Source: JAJZJT01 sp049964655 (GTDB taxonomy: Bacteria; Actinomycetota; Acidimicrobiia; Acidimicrobiales; RAAP-2). Taken from it: a DNA stretch of 24,454 nt. Of the stretch, positions 7,115 through 14,250 are shown in pieces. The position numbers were made by a program, and so were the translations under genes. Below the pieces are notes generated by a model. That model was not told the DNA's origin, made no database searches, and worked only from the letters and a program-made list of their open reading frames with translations. The stretch is from positions 1-24,454 of the forward strand of contig JBMFXC010000038.1 of the NCBI GenBank assembly GCA_049964655.1. The letters run 5' to 3'. Within the stretch, counting starts at the first letter, position 1. Every line of letters begins with the position of its first letter.

Positions 7115-8113
7115 TCAGCCCGCCGAGGCCACCACGAAGTCCCGCGTCCAGCCCACGAGGTACTGGTCGGCGGGACGGTTCTGCCCGGGAACGGCGGTCT
7201 GCAGGGCTCCGCCCGGCACGGGTGCCACCACGGCCTGGACCCACTCGGGGTTGATGTCGAGCTCCATGCCCGTGACCACCCCACCCTGCACCAGCGCGTC
7301 CGCCAGGTCGGCGGGCGTGGCCGACATGCTTCCGGCGTAGACGATGTCCCCTGCGGCGTCCTCGCCCACCGCGCTCCGGGCAACGGCCGTGCCTCCGCCG
7401 AGCGTGGCTCCCCACGCGGCGACGTCTCCCACCGACGGGCTGGGCACACCGCCCGAGACGAGCGGCACCAGGTTCTGCCGGACGCTGACGACCTGTTCGC
7501 CGGGACGCGGCAGCTGCGAGCCCCACACCCCGACGTGGGCCGTGCCGTTGGCGTCGATGACGAAGCTGGCCCGACCGGCCACCAACGGCTCGAGCACCTG
7601 GCCGTCCACCTCGAAGCCGCCCGAGCCGGTCGAGGCGAGGAAACCGCCGTTGAAGGCACCGACCATGGTGGCCTGCTCGGAGGCGGGCACGGCCGACTGG
7701 GCGTCGGCAGGCAGGGCAACCGAGCCACGGGGAGGGTCCGTGCTGCCGTCGTGGAGGGTGAAGTGGACGACGCCCGCCCGGAAGCGGATCAGCTCGACGT
7801 GTGCCCCGCCGGGCGTGACCACGGCGCGTTCGTCGACGAGCAACGTGCTGCCCTGGTAGCTCACCGGCGTCCAACCGGGCTGCTCGGTGGTCGTGGTCGT
7901 AGCGGCGTCCTGCTGTCCGCCCGCCGCCGAGGCGCCTCCTGTTCCCCGGCGGGTGGAAGCCGACGCTGCCCGACCGGACGGGGCTCGGGGCGCAGCGGAC
8001 CCGGTCGAGCACGCCGCGGCGACCAGCACCACCGCCACCAGGCAGGTTGCCGTGGTCAGGCGGGCACGGCAGCGACGGGGCAGGACGGGCACGCCACAAC
8101 TGTGGCCGGACAT
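7115..8113 (-). CDS. Lipoprotein with phosphodiester glycosidase (NAGPA-like) domain
   Basis: A 332-aa exported protein. Residues 1-35 form a signal peptide with a basic start, a hydrophobic core (TATCLVAVVLVAAA) and C35, so it is probably a lipoprotein; -3 is Ala rather than the preferred Leu. Residues 36-75 are an Ala/Ser/Thr-rich spacer. The globular part carries NAGPA / DUF2233 features: VGAFNGGFLASTGSGGFEVDGQ, RASFVIDANGTAHVGVWG, VRQNLVPLVSGG and the late GVVTGMELDINPEW. Family members cleave the phosphodiester in GlcNAc-1-phosphodiesters, and bacterial members are thought to act on envelope glycans; the target here is unknown. The ATG has no convincing SD or TANNNT box, so the start is the least certain part. 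It lies 45 bp downstream of the yeiH-like gene, same strand. Confidence 0.82.
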   Translation of the reverse strand: MSGHSCGVPVLPRRCRARLTTATCLVAVVLVAAACSTGSAAPRAPSGRAASASTRRGTGGASAAGGQQDAATTTTTEQPGWTPVSYQGSTLLVDERAVVTPGGAHVELIRFRAGVVHFTLHDGSTDPPRGSVALPADAQSAVPASEQATMVGAFNGGFLASTGSGGFEVDGQVLEPLVAGRASFVIDANGTAHVGVWGSQLPRPGEQVVSVRQNLVPLVSGGVPSPSVGDVAAWGATLGGGTAVARSAVGEDAAGDIVYAGSMSATPADLADALVQGGVVTGMELDINPEWVQAVVAPVPGGALQTAVPGQNRPADQYLVGWTRDFVVASAG

Positions 8114-8140
8114 CCTGACGGACGCATGACGAAAGCGGGC

Positions 8141-8157
8141 CCCGGGTGGGTGCCGGG
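8141..8157. terminator. Weak GC hairpin between yeiH-like and lipoprotein genes
   Basis: CCCGG (8141-8145), a 7-nt loop, then CCGGG (8153-8157). The stem is short and there is no U-rich tail. It may only attenuate readthrough from the yeiH-like gene. Confidence 0.25.
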
Positions 8158-8158
8158 C

Positions 8159-9328
8159 TCAGTGCAGCCCGACGGTCGCGGCCTGGAGGCCGATGCTGGT
8201 CAGGCCAACCGCCACCCACAGCACGGCACCGAGGGCAAGCGGGCGGAAACCGGCACGGCGGATCTCACCGAGATGCGTCGAGCAGCCGATGGCCGCCAGG
8301 GCGATGGTGATCATCCACTGCGCCGTCGTCGACGCCAGGGCATGGAGCGAGACCGGAACGAGACCGACCGTGTTGGCGACGACCGCCACCACGAACCACA
8401 CGATGAACAAGGGGACGAGGCGGCGGGCGGTGCGACTGGGTGCCTCGGCCACGCTCCCGATCGGGACGGCACCCGGGACGGCCCCCGACGCCGTCCCGAC
8501 CGCACGGGCGCCGGCCGCTTCGAGCACGGGACGGGTGGCACCGGAGGCATCGGGCTCGACGTCGGCACGTGGCCGGCGAGTGCGGTACCACCCGAGGACC
8601 AGGGTGATGGGGATGATCATCAGGGTACGGGTGAGCTTGACGACGACCGCCGTGCCGGCGGCACCGTGCCCGAAGATGGTGGCCGCGGCCACCACCGAGG
8701 ACACGTCGTTGATCGCCGTGCCCGCCCAGAGACCGAACCCGTGCGGCGTCAGGTGCAACAGGTGGCCGATGGTGGGGAAGGTGAGGACCGCGGCCACGTT
8801 GAACGTGAAGATGGTGGCCACTGCGTAGGCGACGTCGGCCTCTGAGGCTTCGATCACCGAATCGGTGGCGGCGATCGCCGACACCCCGCAGATGCCCGTG
8901 CCGACCCCCACCAGCGTGCGCGTGTCGCGGTCGACCCCGAGCGCCCGCCCGGCCACGACGGCACCACCGAGGGCGACGGCGAGCGAGCCCAGCATGACCG
9001 GAAGCGACGTCACGCCGGTGTGGACCACCTGGCGCAGCGAGAGCGTCGTGCCCAGCACGACGACTGACGCCTGCAGCACCCGTGAGGAGGCGAAGCGGAT
9101 CCCGGGCACGAGTGCGGGACGACGACCACGGACGAGCGCCACCGTGATGCCGCCCAGGATGGCGAAGACGGGAGCGCCGACGATGGGCACGAAGGAGCCG
9201 AGGAGCTCGCCGACGGCGGCAACCGCCACGGCCAGGGCGAGCCCGGGAACGATCGACGCTGCCGTCGGGAGGCGAGCGGAGGGGCGTCGAGGGGCAGCGG
9301 GGGTGGTAGCCACGGTCATGGACGCCAT
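8159..9328 (-). CDS. YeiH/UPF0324-family putative sulfate exporter
   Basis: A 389-aa polytopic membrane protein. It begins with a short cytosolic tail and about ten hydrophobic segments. Family signatures: GVGTGICGVSAIAA, ATIFTFNVAAVLTFPTIGHLL, FGLWAGTAINDVSSVVAAA and VVVKLTRTLMIIPITLVLGW. A polar Pro/Ala/Gly-rich loop of about 50 residues separates this half from the last segments, longer than usual. YeiH-type proteins are annotated as putative sulfate exporters; transport has hardly been proven experimentally. The gene is divergent from a LysR-type regulator with a 62-bp spacer, the classic yeiE-yeiH arrangement, so it is probably that regulator's target. A second in-frame ATG lies at 9319. 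Confidence 0.88.
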   Translation of the reverse strand: MASMTVATTPAAPRRPSARLPTAASIVPGLALAVAVAAVGELLGSFVPIVGAPVFAILGGITVALVRGRRPALVPGIRFASSRVLQASVVVLGTTLSLRQVVHTGVTSLPVMLGSLAVALGGAVVAGRALGVDRDTRTLVGVGTGICGVSAIAATDSVIEASEADVAYAVATIFTFNVAAVLTFPTIGHLLHLTPHGFGLWAGTAINDVSSVVAAATIFGHGAAGTAVVVKLTRTLMIIPITLVLGWYRTRRPRADVEPDASGATRPVLEAAGARAVGTASGAVPGAVPIGSVAEAPSRTARRLVPLFIVWFVVAVVANTVGLVPVSLHALASTTAQWMITIALAAIGCSTHLGEIRRAGFRPLALGAVLWVAVGLTSIGLQAATVGLH

Positions 9329-9349
9329 GGTGCGGGCTGCGGCGGCAGG

Positions 9350-9369
9350 CAGGAACCGGCCCGTTCCTG
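9350..9369. promoter_or_regulatory. Perfect 7-bp inverted repeat in the yeiH-lysR spacer
   Basis: CAGGAAC (9350-9356), 6-nt spacer, GTTCCTG (9363-9369). It lies 21-41 bp upstream of the yeiH-like ATG and upstream of the lysR -10 box. This is where a LysR-type regulator would bind to activate the exporter gene. Confidence 0.5.
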
Positions 9370-9378
9370 ATGAACCTC

Positions 9379-9391
9379 TAAGCTCTGCTTA
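9379..9391 (+). promoter_or_regulatory. TAAGC-N3-GCTTA palindrome overlapping the lysR -10 box and start
   Basis: TAAGCT at 9379-9384 is a TANNNT box 6 nt before the lysR ATG at 9391, so the mRNA is probably leaderless. The same bases form a perfect TAAGC-TCT-GCTTA palindrome (13 bp, T-N11-A pattern) ending on the A of the start codon. A protein bound here would block its own promoter. Confidence 0.55.
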
Positions 9392-10332
9392 TGCCCGTCC
9401 CGGAGCCGGTTCCCGACGTCACCTCGCTCGACCTGCTCCGATCGGTCGCCGACCTGGGGTCGATCAGCCGCGCTGCCGCTGTTCATCGCATGAGCCAGCC
9501 GGCGGCGTCCATGCGTCTGCGCGCCCTCGAACGTCAGGTCGGGACGGCCCTGCTCCACCGCCGCTCCACCGGGGCGCGCCTCACACCCGCCGGCGAAGCG
9601 GTCGTCGAGTGGTCCGCCCCCGTCCTCGACGGCCTGACGTCCCTCGTCACGGGGCTCGGGACCTTACGCGAACAGCAACGCCCCACCCTCCGCCTGGCGG
9701 CGTCGATGACGGTGGCCGAGTACTTCGTCCCCGCCTGGCTGACCCGACTGCGCGCCGTGGCGCCCGACGTCGTCCCCTCGCTCCAGATGGGCAACTCGGA
9801 ACAGGTTCTCACCGTCATGCGGTCCGGCCAGGCCGACCTCGGCTTCGTCGAAGGTGCCGACGTCCCCCACGACCTCCGGTCGACGGTCGTCGCCCACGAC
9901 GACCTCGTGGTCGTCGTCGCCCCCGGCCATCCCTGGACCCGCCGGCGCCGGCCCGTCACCCCTGAGCACCTGGCCCGGACCCCGCTCGTGGCTCGCGAGC
10001 CGGGCTCGGGGACCCGTGCCGTGGTCGAGCGCGCCCTCGCCCGTCACGCGCTTGCTCCGGTCGTCGGCCTCGAGCTCGGCTCCACCACGGCCATCAAGGC
10101 GGCCGTGGCGGCCGGCGCGGGCGTCGCTGCCATCGGCAGCTCGACCGTCCGTAGCGAGCTCGAGACCGGACGGCTCGTCGAGGTCACCGTCTCGGAGCTC
10201 GACCTCCGCCGCGAAGTGCGGGCGGTGTGGCGGCGCGAGGCGCCCCTCGTGGCGACCGCCCGACGGCTGCTCGCCGAGGTCACCGCTCCGGCAGGCGACC
10301 GTCGTCCCAGTCCGTCGGCCACCCGGCGGTAG
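9391..10332 (+). CDS. LysR-family transcriptional regulator (YeiE-like position)
   Basis: A 313-aa LTTR. Residues about 10-70 form the winged HTH (TSLDLLRSVADLGSISRAAAVHRMSQPAASMRLRALERQVGTALLHR). The rest is a periplasmic-binding-protein-like co-inducer domain with LRLAASMTVAEYFVPAWL, EQVLTVMRSGQADLGFVEG, DLVVVVAPGHPW and GAGVAAIGSSTVRSEL. ATG at 9391 has no SD and is read from a predicted leaderless mRNA. Its divergent placement next to the yeiH-like exporter makes that gene the likely target. In other bacteria YeiE-type LTTRs sense sulfite or related signals, but the ligand here is unknown. Its last 53 bp overlap, convergently, the end of the alpha/beta hydrolase gene. Confidence 0.92.
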   Translation: MPVPEPVPDVTSLDLLRSVADLGSISRAAAVHRMSQPAASMRLRALERQVGTALLHRRSTGARLTPAGEAVVEWSAPVLDGLTSLVTGLGTLREQQRPTLRLAASMTVAEYFVPAWLTRLRAVAPDVVPSLQMGNSEQVLTVMRSGQADLGFVEGADVPHDLRSTVVAHDDLVVVVAPGHPWTRRRRPVTPEHLARTPLVAREPGSGTRAVVERALARHALAPVVGLELGSTTAIKAAVAAGAGVAAIGSSTVRSELETGRLVEVTVSELDLRREVRAVWRREAPLVATARRLLAEVTAPAGDRRPSPSATRR

Positions 10333-11311
10333 GCGTCCGACTGGCTCCACGGACCCACCGGGTGATGGCCTCCACCGTCCACGCCGGCACCTCGAGCATG
10401 GGCGCGTGGCCGGCATCGACGGCCACCTCGAGCTGCCAGCCAGGGTGAGCCGCCACCAAGGCACGCGCCACCCGCAGGGGGACGATCCGGTCACGGGCCC
10501 CGTGCAGCACGACGGTGGGCTGCTCGATTCGGTCCAGTGCCGCACAGGTGGCGCCCGAGGCGACGAACCGGCGGGCCAGCGACCGGGCCGACGTGAGGTA
10601 GGCGGCATCTGCCGCGAACCAGTCGACCTCCTCGGTGAGCGCGACATGCGCCGCCACCACCGAGGTCGGCACGCGAGCCGGGTCGACGCAGCAGCTCCGG
10701 AGCACCCGTCGGACGCTCTGCTCGGCGGTCGTCTGGCGGCGCCGGACGCCGAGGTACGCCTCGCCCACCCCGGGGATCGCACAGGCGGCGAAGTTGGCCA
10801 CCACCGAGGGACGGAACGGGGCGATCGAGCGGACCGGTAGGGCCGGGTCGACCAGCACGAGGCCTGCGACCAGCTCGGGCACCTCGGACGCCACGAGCGC
10901 TGTCACCAGTGCGCCCATCGAGTTGCCCACGAGGATGACCGGTCGACCGACCACGACGCCGAGGAAGCCCGCCAGCAGTCGGCGGTGCCCCTCCACGTCG
11001 GGCACGCGCCCGCCGGCCGGGGTCAGCCCGTGGCCGACCAGGTCGAGGGCGAGGACGTGCCCGAGCTCAGCGAGCCCCGGTGCGACCGCCAGCCAGTTGC
11101 GATGCGAGCCACCCAGCCCGTGGACGCACACGATGGTCGCCCCGTCCGGGTCGCCCCCGAAGTCCGCGTAGTGCACCGGACCGTCGACGTCGACGGTCCG
11201 GCTCGTGACCTCGACGGCTCGGCTGGCGTCGGCAGTGACCTCGACGGCTCGGGCGCCCTCCGTCGGCCTCCCTCGTCGCGGAAGGCAGGCGGTGGGCGTG
11301 GCGAATCTCAC
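10280..11311 (-). CDS. Alpha/beta-hydrolase fold protein
   Basis: A 343-aa serine hydrolase. HGLGGSHRNW (65-73) is the oxyanion-hole turn, GNSMG (129-133) the nucleophile elbow with S131, HGARDRIVP places D274, and DAGHAPMLE places H302: a complete triad. The lid region (160-260) has several helices and no family-specific motif, so the substrate (ester, lipid or other) is unknown. GTG at 11311 is chosen because TACGCT lies at 11323-11318, exactly 6 nt upstream. The N-terminal 48 residues before the fold are low-complexity and contain a duplicated 10-residue stretch (RAVEVT twice). The stop lies inside the end of the convergent lysR gene. Confidence 0.88.
   Translation of the reverse strand: MRFATPTACLPRRGRPTEGARAVEVTADASRAVEVTSRTVDVDGPVHYADFGGDPDGATIVCVHGLGGSHRNWLAVAPGLAELGHVLALDLVGHGLTPAGGRVPDVEGHRRLLAGFLGVVVGRPVILVGNSMGALVTALVASEVPELVAGLVLVDPALPVRSIAPFRPSVVANFAACAIPGVGEAYLGVRRRQTTAEQSVRRVLRSCCVDPARVPTSVVAAHVALTEEVDWFAADAAYLTSARSLARRFVASGATCAALDRIEQPTVVLHGARDRIVPLRVARALVAAHPGWQLEVAVDAGHAPMLEVPAWTVEAITRWVRGASRTPTAGWPTDWDDGRLPER
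11205..11252. repeat. 18-bp direct repeat with 30-bp period inside the hydrolase N-terminus
   Basis: GTGACCTCGACGGCTCGG occurs at 11205-11222 and 11235-11252. The period is 30 bp, so the reading frame of the hydrolase is kept and the peptide RAVEVT is doubled. It looks like a small in-frame tandem duplication in a non-essential leader segment. Confidence 0.75.
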
Positions 11312-11317
11312 GGGTGG

Positions 11318-11323
11318 AGCGTA
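11318..11323 (-). promoter_or_regulatory. -10 box TACGCT of the alpha/beta hydrolase gene
   Basis: On the minus strand TACGCT, then CCACCC (6 nt), then the GTG start at 11311. This fixes the start well downstream of the earlier in-frame alternatives and predicts a leaderless mRNA. Confidence 0.55.
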
Positions 11324-11429
11324 CCGACCGACTGCGCTCTGCCCTCCCGGGGCGCTCTGCTCTGCCCTCCGGGTCCCCCTCGGGCGGCCGACGACCATCT
11401 GGGCGCACCACGGCCAACGGAGCGCACCC

Positions 11430-11435
11430 TAACCT
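11430..11435 (+). promoter_or_regulatory. -10 box TAACCT of the acetolactate synthase gene
   Basis: TAACCT, then GGCCCC (6 nt), then ATG at 11442. There is no SD. A leaderless transcript is predicted. Confidence 0.55.
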
Positions 11436-11441
11436 GGCCCC

Positions 11442-13103
11442 ATGTCGTCCTCCGAGGGAACCGTCGCCGAGCTTGTCGTCCGCTGTCTCGAGAACGAAGG
11501 CGTGCGCTTCGTCTTCGGCATCCCCGGGGAGGAGAACATCCACCTCGTCGACGCACTGGCGCGCTCGCCCATCCGCTACGTCCTCGTCCGCCACGAGCAG
11601 GCCGCCTCGTTCATGGCCGAGGTCTACGGGCGGCTGACCGGCCGTGCCGGCGTCTGCTCGTCGACACTCGGCCCCGGCGCCATCAACCTGCTGCTCGGCG
11701 TCGCCGACGCCACGACCAACTCGACCCCGGTCGTCGCCCTGTCCGCACAGGTCTCCACCACCAGGATGTTCAAGGAGTCCCACCAGGGCGTCGACCTCGT
11801 GTCGATGTTCGCCCCGGTGACCAAGTGGTCGGAGCTCGTCGTCACACCGGTCGCCGTCCCCGAGATGCTCCGCAAGGCGTTCAAGCTCGCCGAGACCGAA
11901 CGGCCGGGCGCCGTCTTCCTGGCCGTCCCCGAGGACGTCGAAAAGGCCCCCGCTCCGAGCGACGCCGACCCGCTCGAGGTCAACCGTCCTCGCCCCGACG
12001 AGCCGTCGTCGCTCCAGCTGGAGCGGGCCGTCGCCGTCTTGCGCGAGGCGACAAGCCCGATCGTGCTGGCCGGGCACGGCGCCGCACGGGCCGGCGCCGG
12101 TGAGGCACTCGTCCGCTTCGCCGAGCGGCTCGGCGTTCCGGTGGCCACCACCTTCCACGGCAAGGGGGTCTTCCCCGACGACCATCCCCAGGCGCTCGGC
12201 GCCGTCGGCTTCATGCGCCACGACTACGTCAACTTCGGCTTCGACCAGGCCGACGTCATCGTGGCGGTGGGCTACGAGCTCCAGGAGTTCGACCCCGTCC
12301 GCATCAATCCGGCCGGAGACAAGCGCATCATCCACATCCATCGCTTCCCGGCCGAGGTCGACCGTCACTACGTGGTCGACGTCGGCCTCCAGGCCGACAT
12401 CAGTCGCACCCTCGACGCCCTCGGTGAGCGGTCCGGCGTCCGCTTCCCCCTCTCGGAAGAACCGCAGCGCATCCGAGCCCTGCTGGCCGACGAGCTCGAC
12501 GCCGGACGGGCCGACCAACGGTTCCCGCTCTCCCCTGCCCGGGTGGTCGCCGACACCCGCGCGGCCATGGGGCGCGACGACATCGTCCTCGTCGACACCG
12601 GCGCCCTCAAGATGTGGATGGCCCGCCTCTACCCGACGTACGCGCCGAACACCTGCCTCATCTCCAACGGGCTCTCGACGATGGCGTGGTCACTGCCCGG
12701 GGCGATCGGCGCCAAGCTGGCCCGCCCCGAAGCCCGGGTACTGGTGGCGACCGGCGACGGCGGTTTCCTCATGAACTCCCAGGAGATCGAGACGGCTCTG
12801 CGCGAGCGAGTCCCCCTCGTCATCTTGGTCTGGGTCGACGACGAGTACGGGCTCATCACCTGGAAGATGGACCTCGAGCTCGGCCACAGCACCGACACCG
12901 GGTTCACCAACCCGGACTTCGTGGCCTACGCCCAAAGCTTCGGGGCAAAGGGGTACCGGGTCGAGGCGGCCGACCAGCTCCTGCCCATCCTCCAAGCGGC
13001 GCTGGCGGACGACACCGTCTCGGTGATCGCCTGCCCGGTCGACTACTCGGCCAACCTCGAGCTGACCAGCTCGCTCGGCGAGCTCGACGAGTCGCTGGCC
13101 TGA
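11442..13103 (+). CDS. Acetolactate synthase, AlsS-like catabolic type (ThDP enzyme)
   Basis: A 553-aa thiamine-diphosphate enzyme. The PYR domain has FGIPGEENI and VRHEQAASFMAEVYGRLTG with catalytic E52; the central domain has GKGVFPDDHP; the PP domain has the ThDP/Mg motif starting GDGGF at G438 and running through VWVDDEYG. Such enzymes condense two pyruvates to 2-acetolactate plus CO2. The C-terminal PVDYSANLEL closely resembles the VDYSDNINL of Bacillus AlsS, and no ilvN-type regulatory subunit follows, so the catabolic/overflow type is favoured over the branched-chain biosynthetic IlvB. No acetolactate decarboxylase is in the window, so an acetoin route is not shown. Another ThDP decarboxylase or ligase activity remains possible. 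Confidence 0.85.
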   Translation: MSSSEGTVAELVVRCLENEGVRFVFGIPGEENIHLVDALARSPIRYVLVRHEQAASFMAEVYGRLTGRAGVCSSTLGPGAINLLLGVADATTNSTPVVALSAQVSTTRMFKESHQGVDLVSMFAPVTKWSELVVTPVAVPEMLRKAFKLAETERPGAVFLAVPEDVEKAPAPSDADPLEVNRPRPDEPSSLQLERAVAVLREATSPIVLAGHGAARAGAGEALVRFAERLGVPVATTFHGKGVFPDDHPQALGAVGFMRHDYVNFGFDQADVIVAVGYELQEFDPVRINPAGDKRIIHIHRFPAEVDRHYVVDVGLQADISRTLDALGERSGVRFPLSEEPQRIRALLADELDAGRADQRFPLSPARVVADTRAAMGRDDIVLVDTGALKMWMARLYPTYAPNTCLISNGLSTMAWSLPGAIGAKLARPEARVLVATGDGGFLMNSQEIETALRERVPLVILVWVDDEYGLITWKMDLELGHSTDTGFTNPDFVAYAQSFGAKGYRVEAADQLLPILQAALADDTVSVIACPVDYSANLELTSSLGELDESLA

Positions 13104-13155
13104 CGGCCGAGCGACCAGCGCTTGGAACCAGCACATGACCGAAGACGGCCACCGG

Positions 13156-13161
13156 TACCGT
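13156..13161 (+). promoter_or_regulatory. -10 box TACCGT that decides the rlmN start
   Basis: TACCGT, then GAGGGC (6 nt), then GTG at 13168. The ATG at 13135 lies upstream of this box and has no SD, so the GTG is the better start. Confidence 0.55.
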
Positions 13162-13167
13162 GAGGGC

Positions 13168-14250
13168 GTGCGGTCCCCCTTCGACCTCAGCCTGGACGAG
13201 CTCGCCGGACTGCTCGACGGTGAACCGTCCTTCCGGGCCAGGCAGGTCTGGGACGGTCTGCACCGCCGGGGGCTCCACTTCGAGGAGATGACCGATCTCC
13301 CGCTCGGGCTTCGGGAGCGCTTGGCCGAGGCCCTCCCGCCCGGGCTCACCGCGGCGGCGTGCCGCTCGTCGGACGAGGGCTCGACGCAGAAGTGGCTGTG
13401 GCGCCTGGCTGACGGCAGCCAGGTCGAGAGCGTGCTCATGCGGTACGAGGACCGCGTCACCGTGTGCGTCTCCTCCCAGGCCGGCTGCGCCATGGGCTGC
13501 ACGTTCTGCGCCACCGGCCAGGGTGGGTTCGAGCGACACCTCACCACCGGCGAGATCGTCGAGCAGGTGGTGCGGGCGCGTCGGGCTGCCGAACCCGACC
13601 GTCTCACCAACGTGGTGTTCATGGGGATGGGCGAGCCGCTTGCCAACTACGACCGGGTCTGGTCGGCGGTCCGGCGCATCCACGACGAGCTCGGCCTGTC
13701 AGCCCGACGCCTCACCCTCTCGACTGTCGGGGTCGTCCCTGGCATCGACCGACTGGCCACCGAGGACCTGCCCGTCACCCTCGCCGTGTCGCTCCATGCC
13801 GCCAACGACACGTTGCGCGACGAGCTCGTTCCCCTCAACCGCCGCTACCCGCTGGCCGAGCTGGCGGCCGCCTGCCGGCGCTACGTCGCGGCCAGCGGCC
13901 GGCGCCTCTCCCTCGAGTGGGCACTCATCGACGGGGTCAACGACCGCCCGAGCGACGCGGCCGAGCTGGCCGCCTTTGCCCGTCCGCTCCGAGCCCACGT
14001 CAACCTGATCCCCCTCAACCCGACCCCTGGCTACCCGGTGCGCGGCACGCCACGAGAGCGCGTCCGCTCGTTCCGTCGCCACCTCGAGCAAGCCGGGGTG
14101 GCCGTGACCGTACGGGACACGAGAGGCAACGACATCGACGCGGCCTGCGGTCAGCTCGCCGCCCGAGCAACCGATGGCACCACGACATCAGGCCGGAGGC
14201 ACCTCGGTCGCGTCACAATGAGACATGCAGCCCGACCGGGCCGTCCGTGA
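13168..14250 (+). CDS. rlmN: 23S rRNA (adenine2503-C2)/tRNA methyltransferase RlmN
   Basis: A 360-aa radical-SAM enzyme that methylates C2 of A2503 in 23S rRNA and of A37 in some tRNAs, using a methylated cysteine intermediate. C107-x3-C111-x2-C114 (CAMGCTFC) binds the 4Fe-4S cluster. C100 (7 residues before the cluster motif) and C327 in TRGNDIDAACGQLA correspond to the two mechanistic cysteines of Escherichia coli RlmN. GMGEPLANYDRV and LAVSLHAAND are further family signatures. The GTG start at 13168 gives RSPFDLSLDEL at the N-terminus, which fits the family, whereas the ATG at 13135 would add 11 residues. The 3' end overlaps the next gene by 26 bp in another frame; the last ~25 residues are a basic tail. 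Confidence 0.95.
   Translation: MRSPFDLSLDELAGLLDGEPSFRARQVWDGLHRRGLHFEEMTDLPLGLRERLAEALPPGLTAAACRSSDEGSTQKWLWRLADGSQVESVLMRYEDRVTVCVSSQAGCAMGCTFCATGQGGFERHLTTGEIVEQVVRARRAAEPDRLTNVVFMGMGEPLANYDRVWSAVRRIHDELGLSARRLTLSTVGVVPGIDRLATEDLPVTLAVSLHAANDTLRDELVPLNRRYPLAELAAACRRYVAASGRRLSLEWALIDGVNDRPSDAAELAAFARPLRAHVNLIPLNPTPGYPVRGTPRERVRSFRRHLEQAGVAVTVRDTRGNDIDAACGQLAARATDGTTTSGRRHLGRVTMRHAARPGRP

Noticed and set aside
5386..7728. Long minus-strand open frame (780 codons) opposite the acyl-CoA synthetase
   Set aside because: It is the mirror frame of the AMP-binding enzyme and of part of the lipoprotein gene; the composition is low-complexity and no motif is present.
11067..12518. Minus-strand open frame opposite acetolactate synthase
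   Set aside because: Its product is rich in D, V, G and R as expected from complementing a GC-rich gene, and the plus strand encodes a complete ThDP enzyme.
13135..13167. ATG 13135 as the rlmN start
   Set aside because: It has no SD and lies upstream of the TACCGT box, which is correctly spaced for GTG 13168; the extra 11 residues are not family-like.
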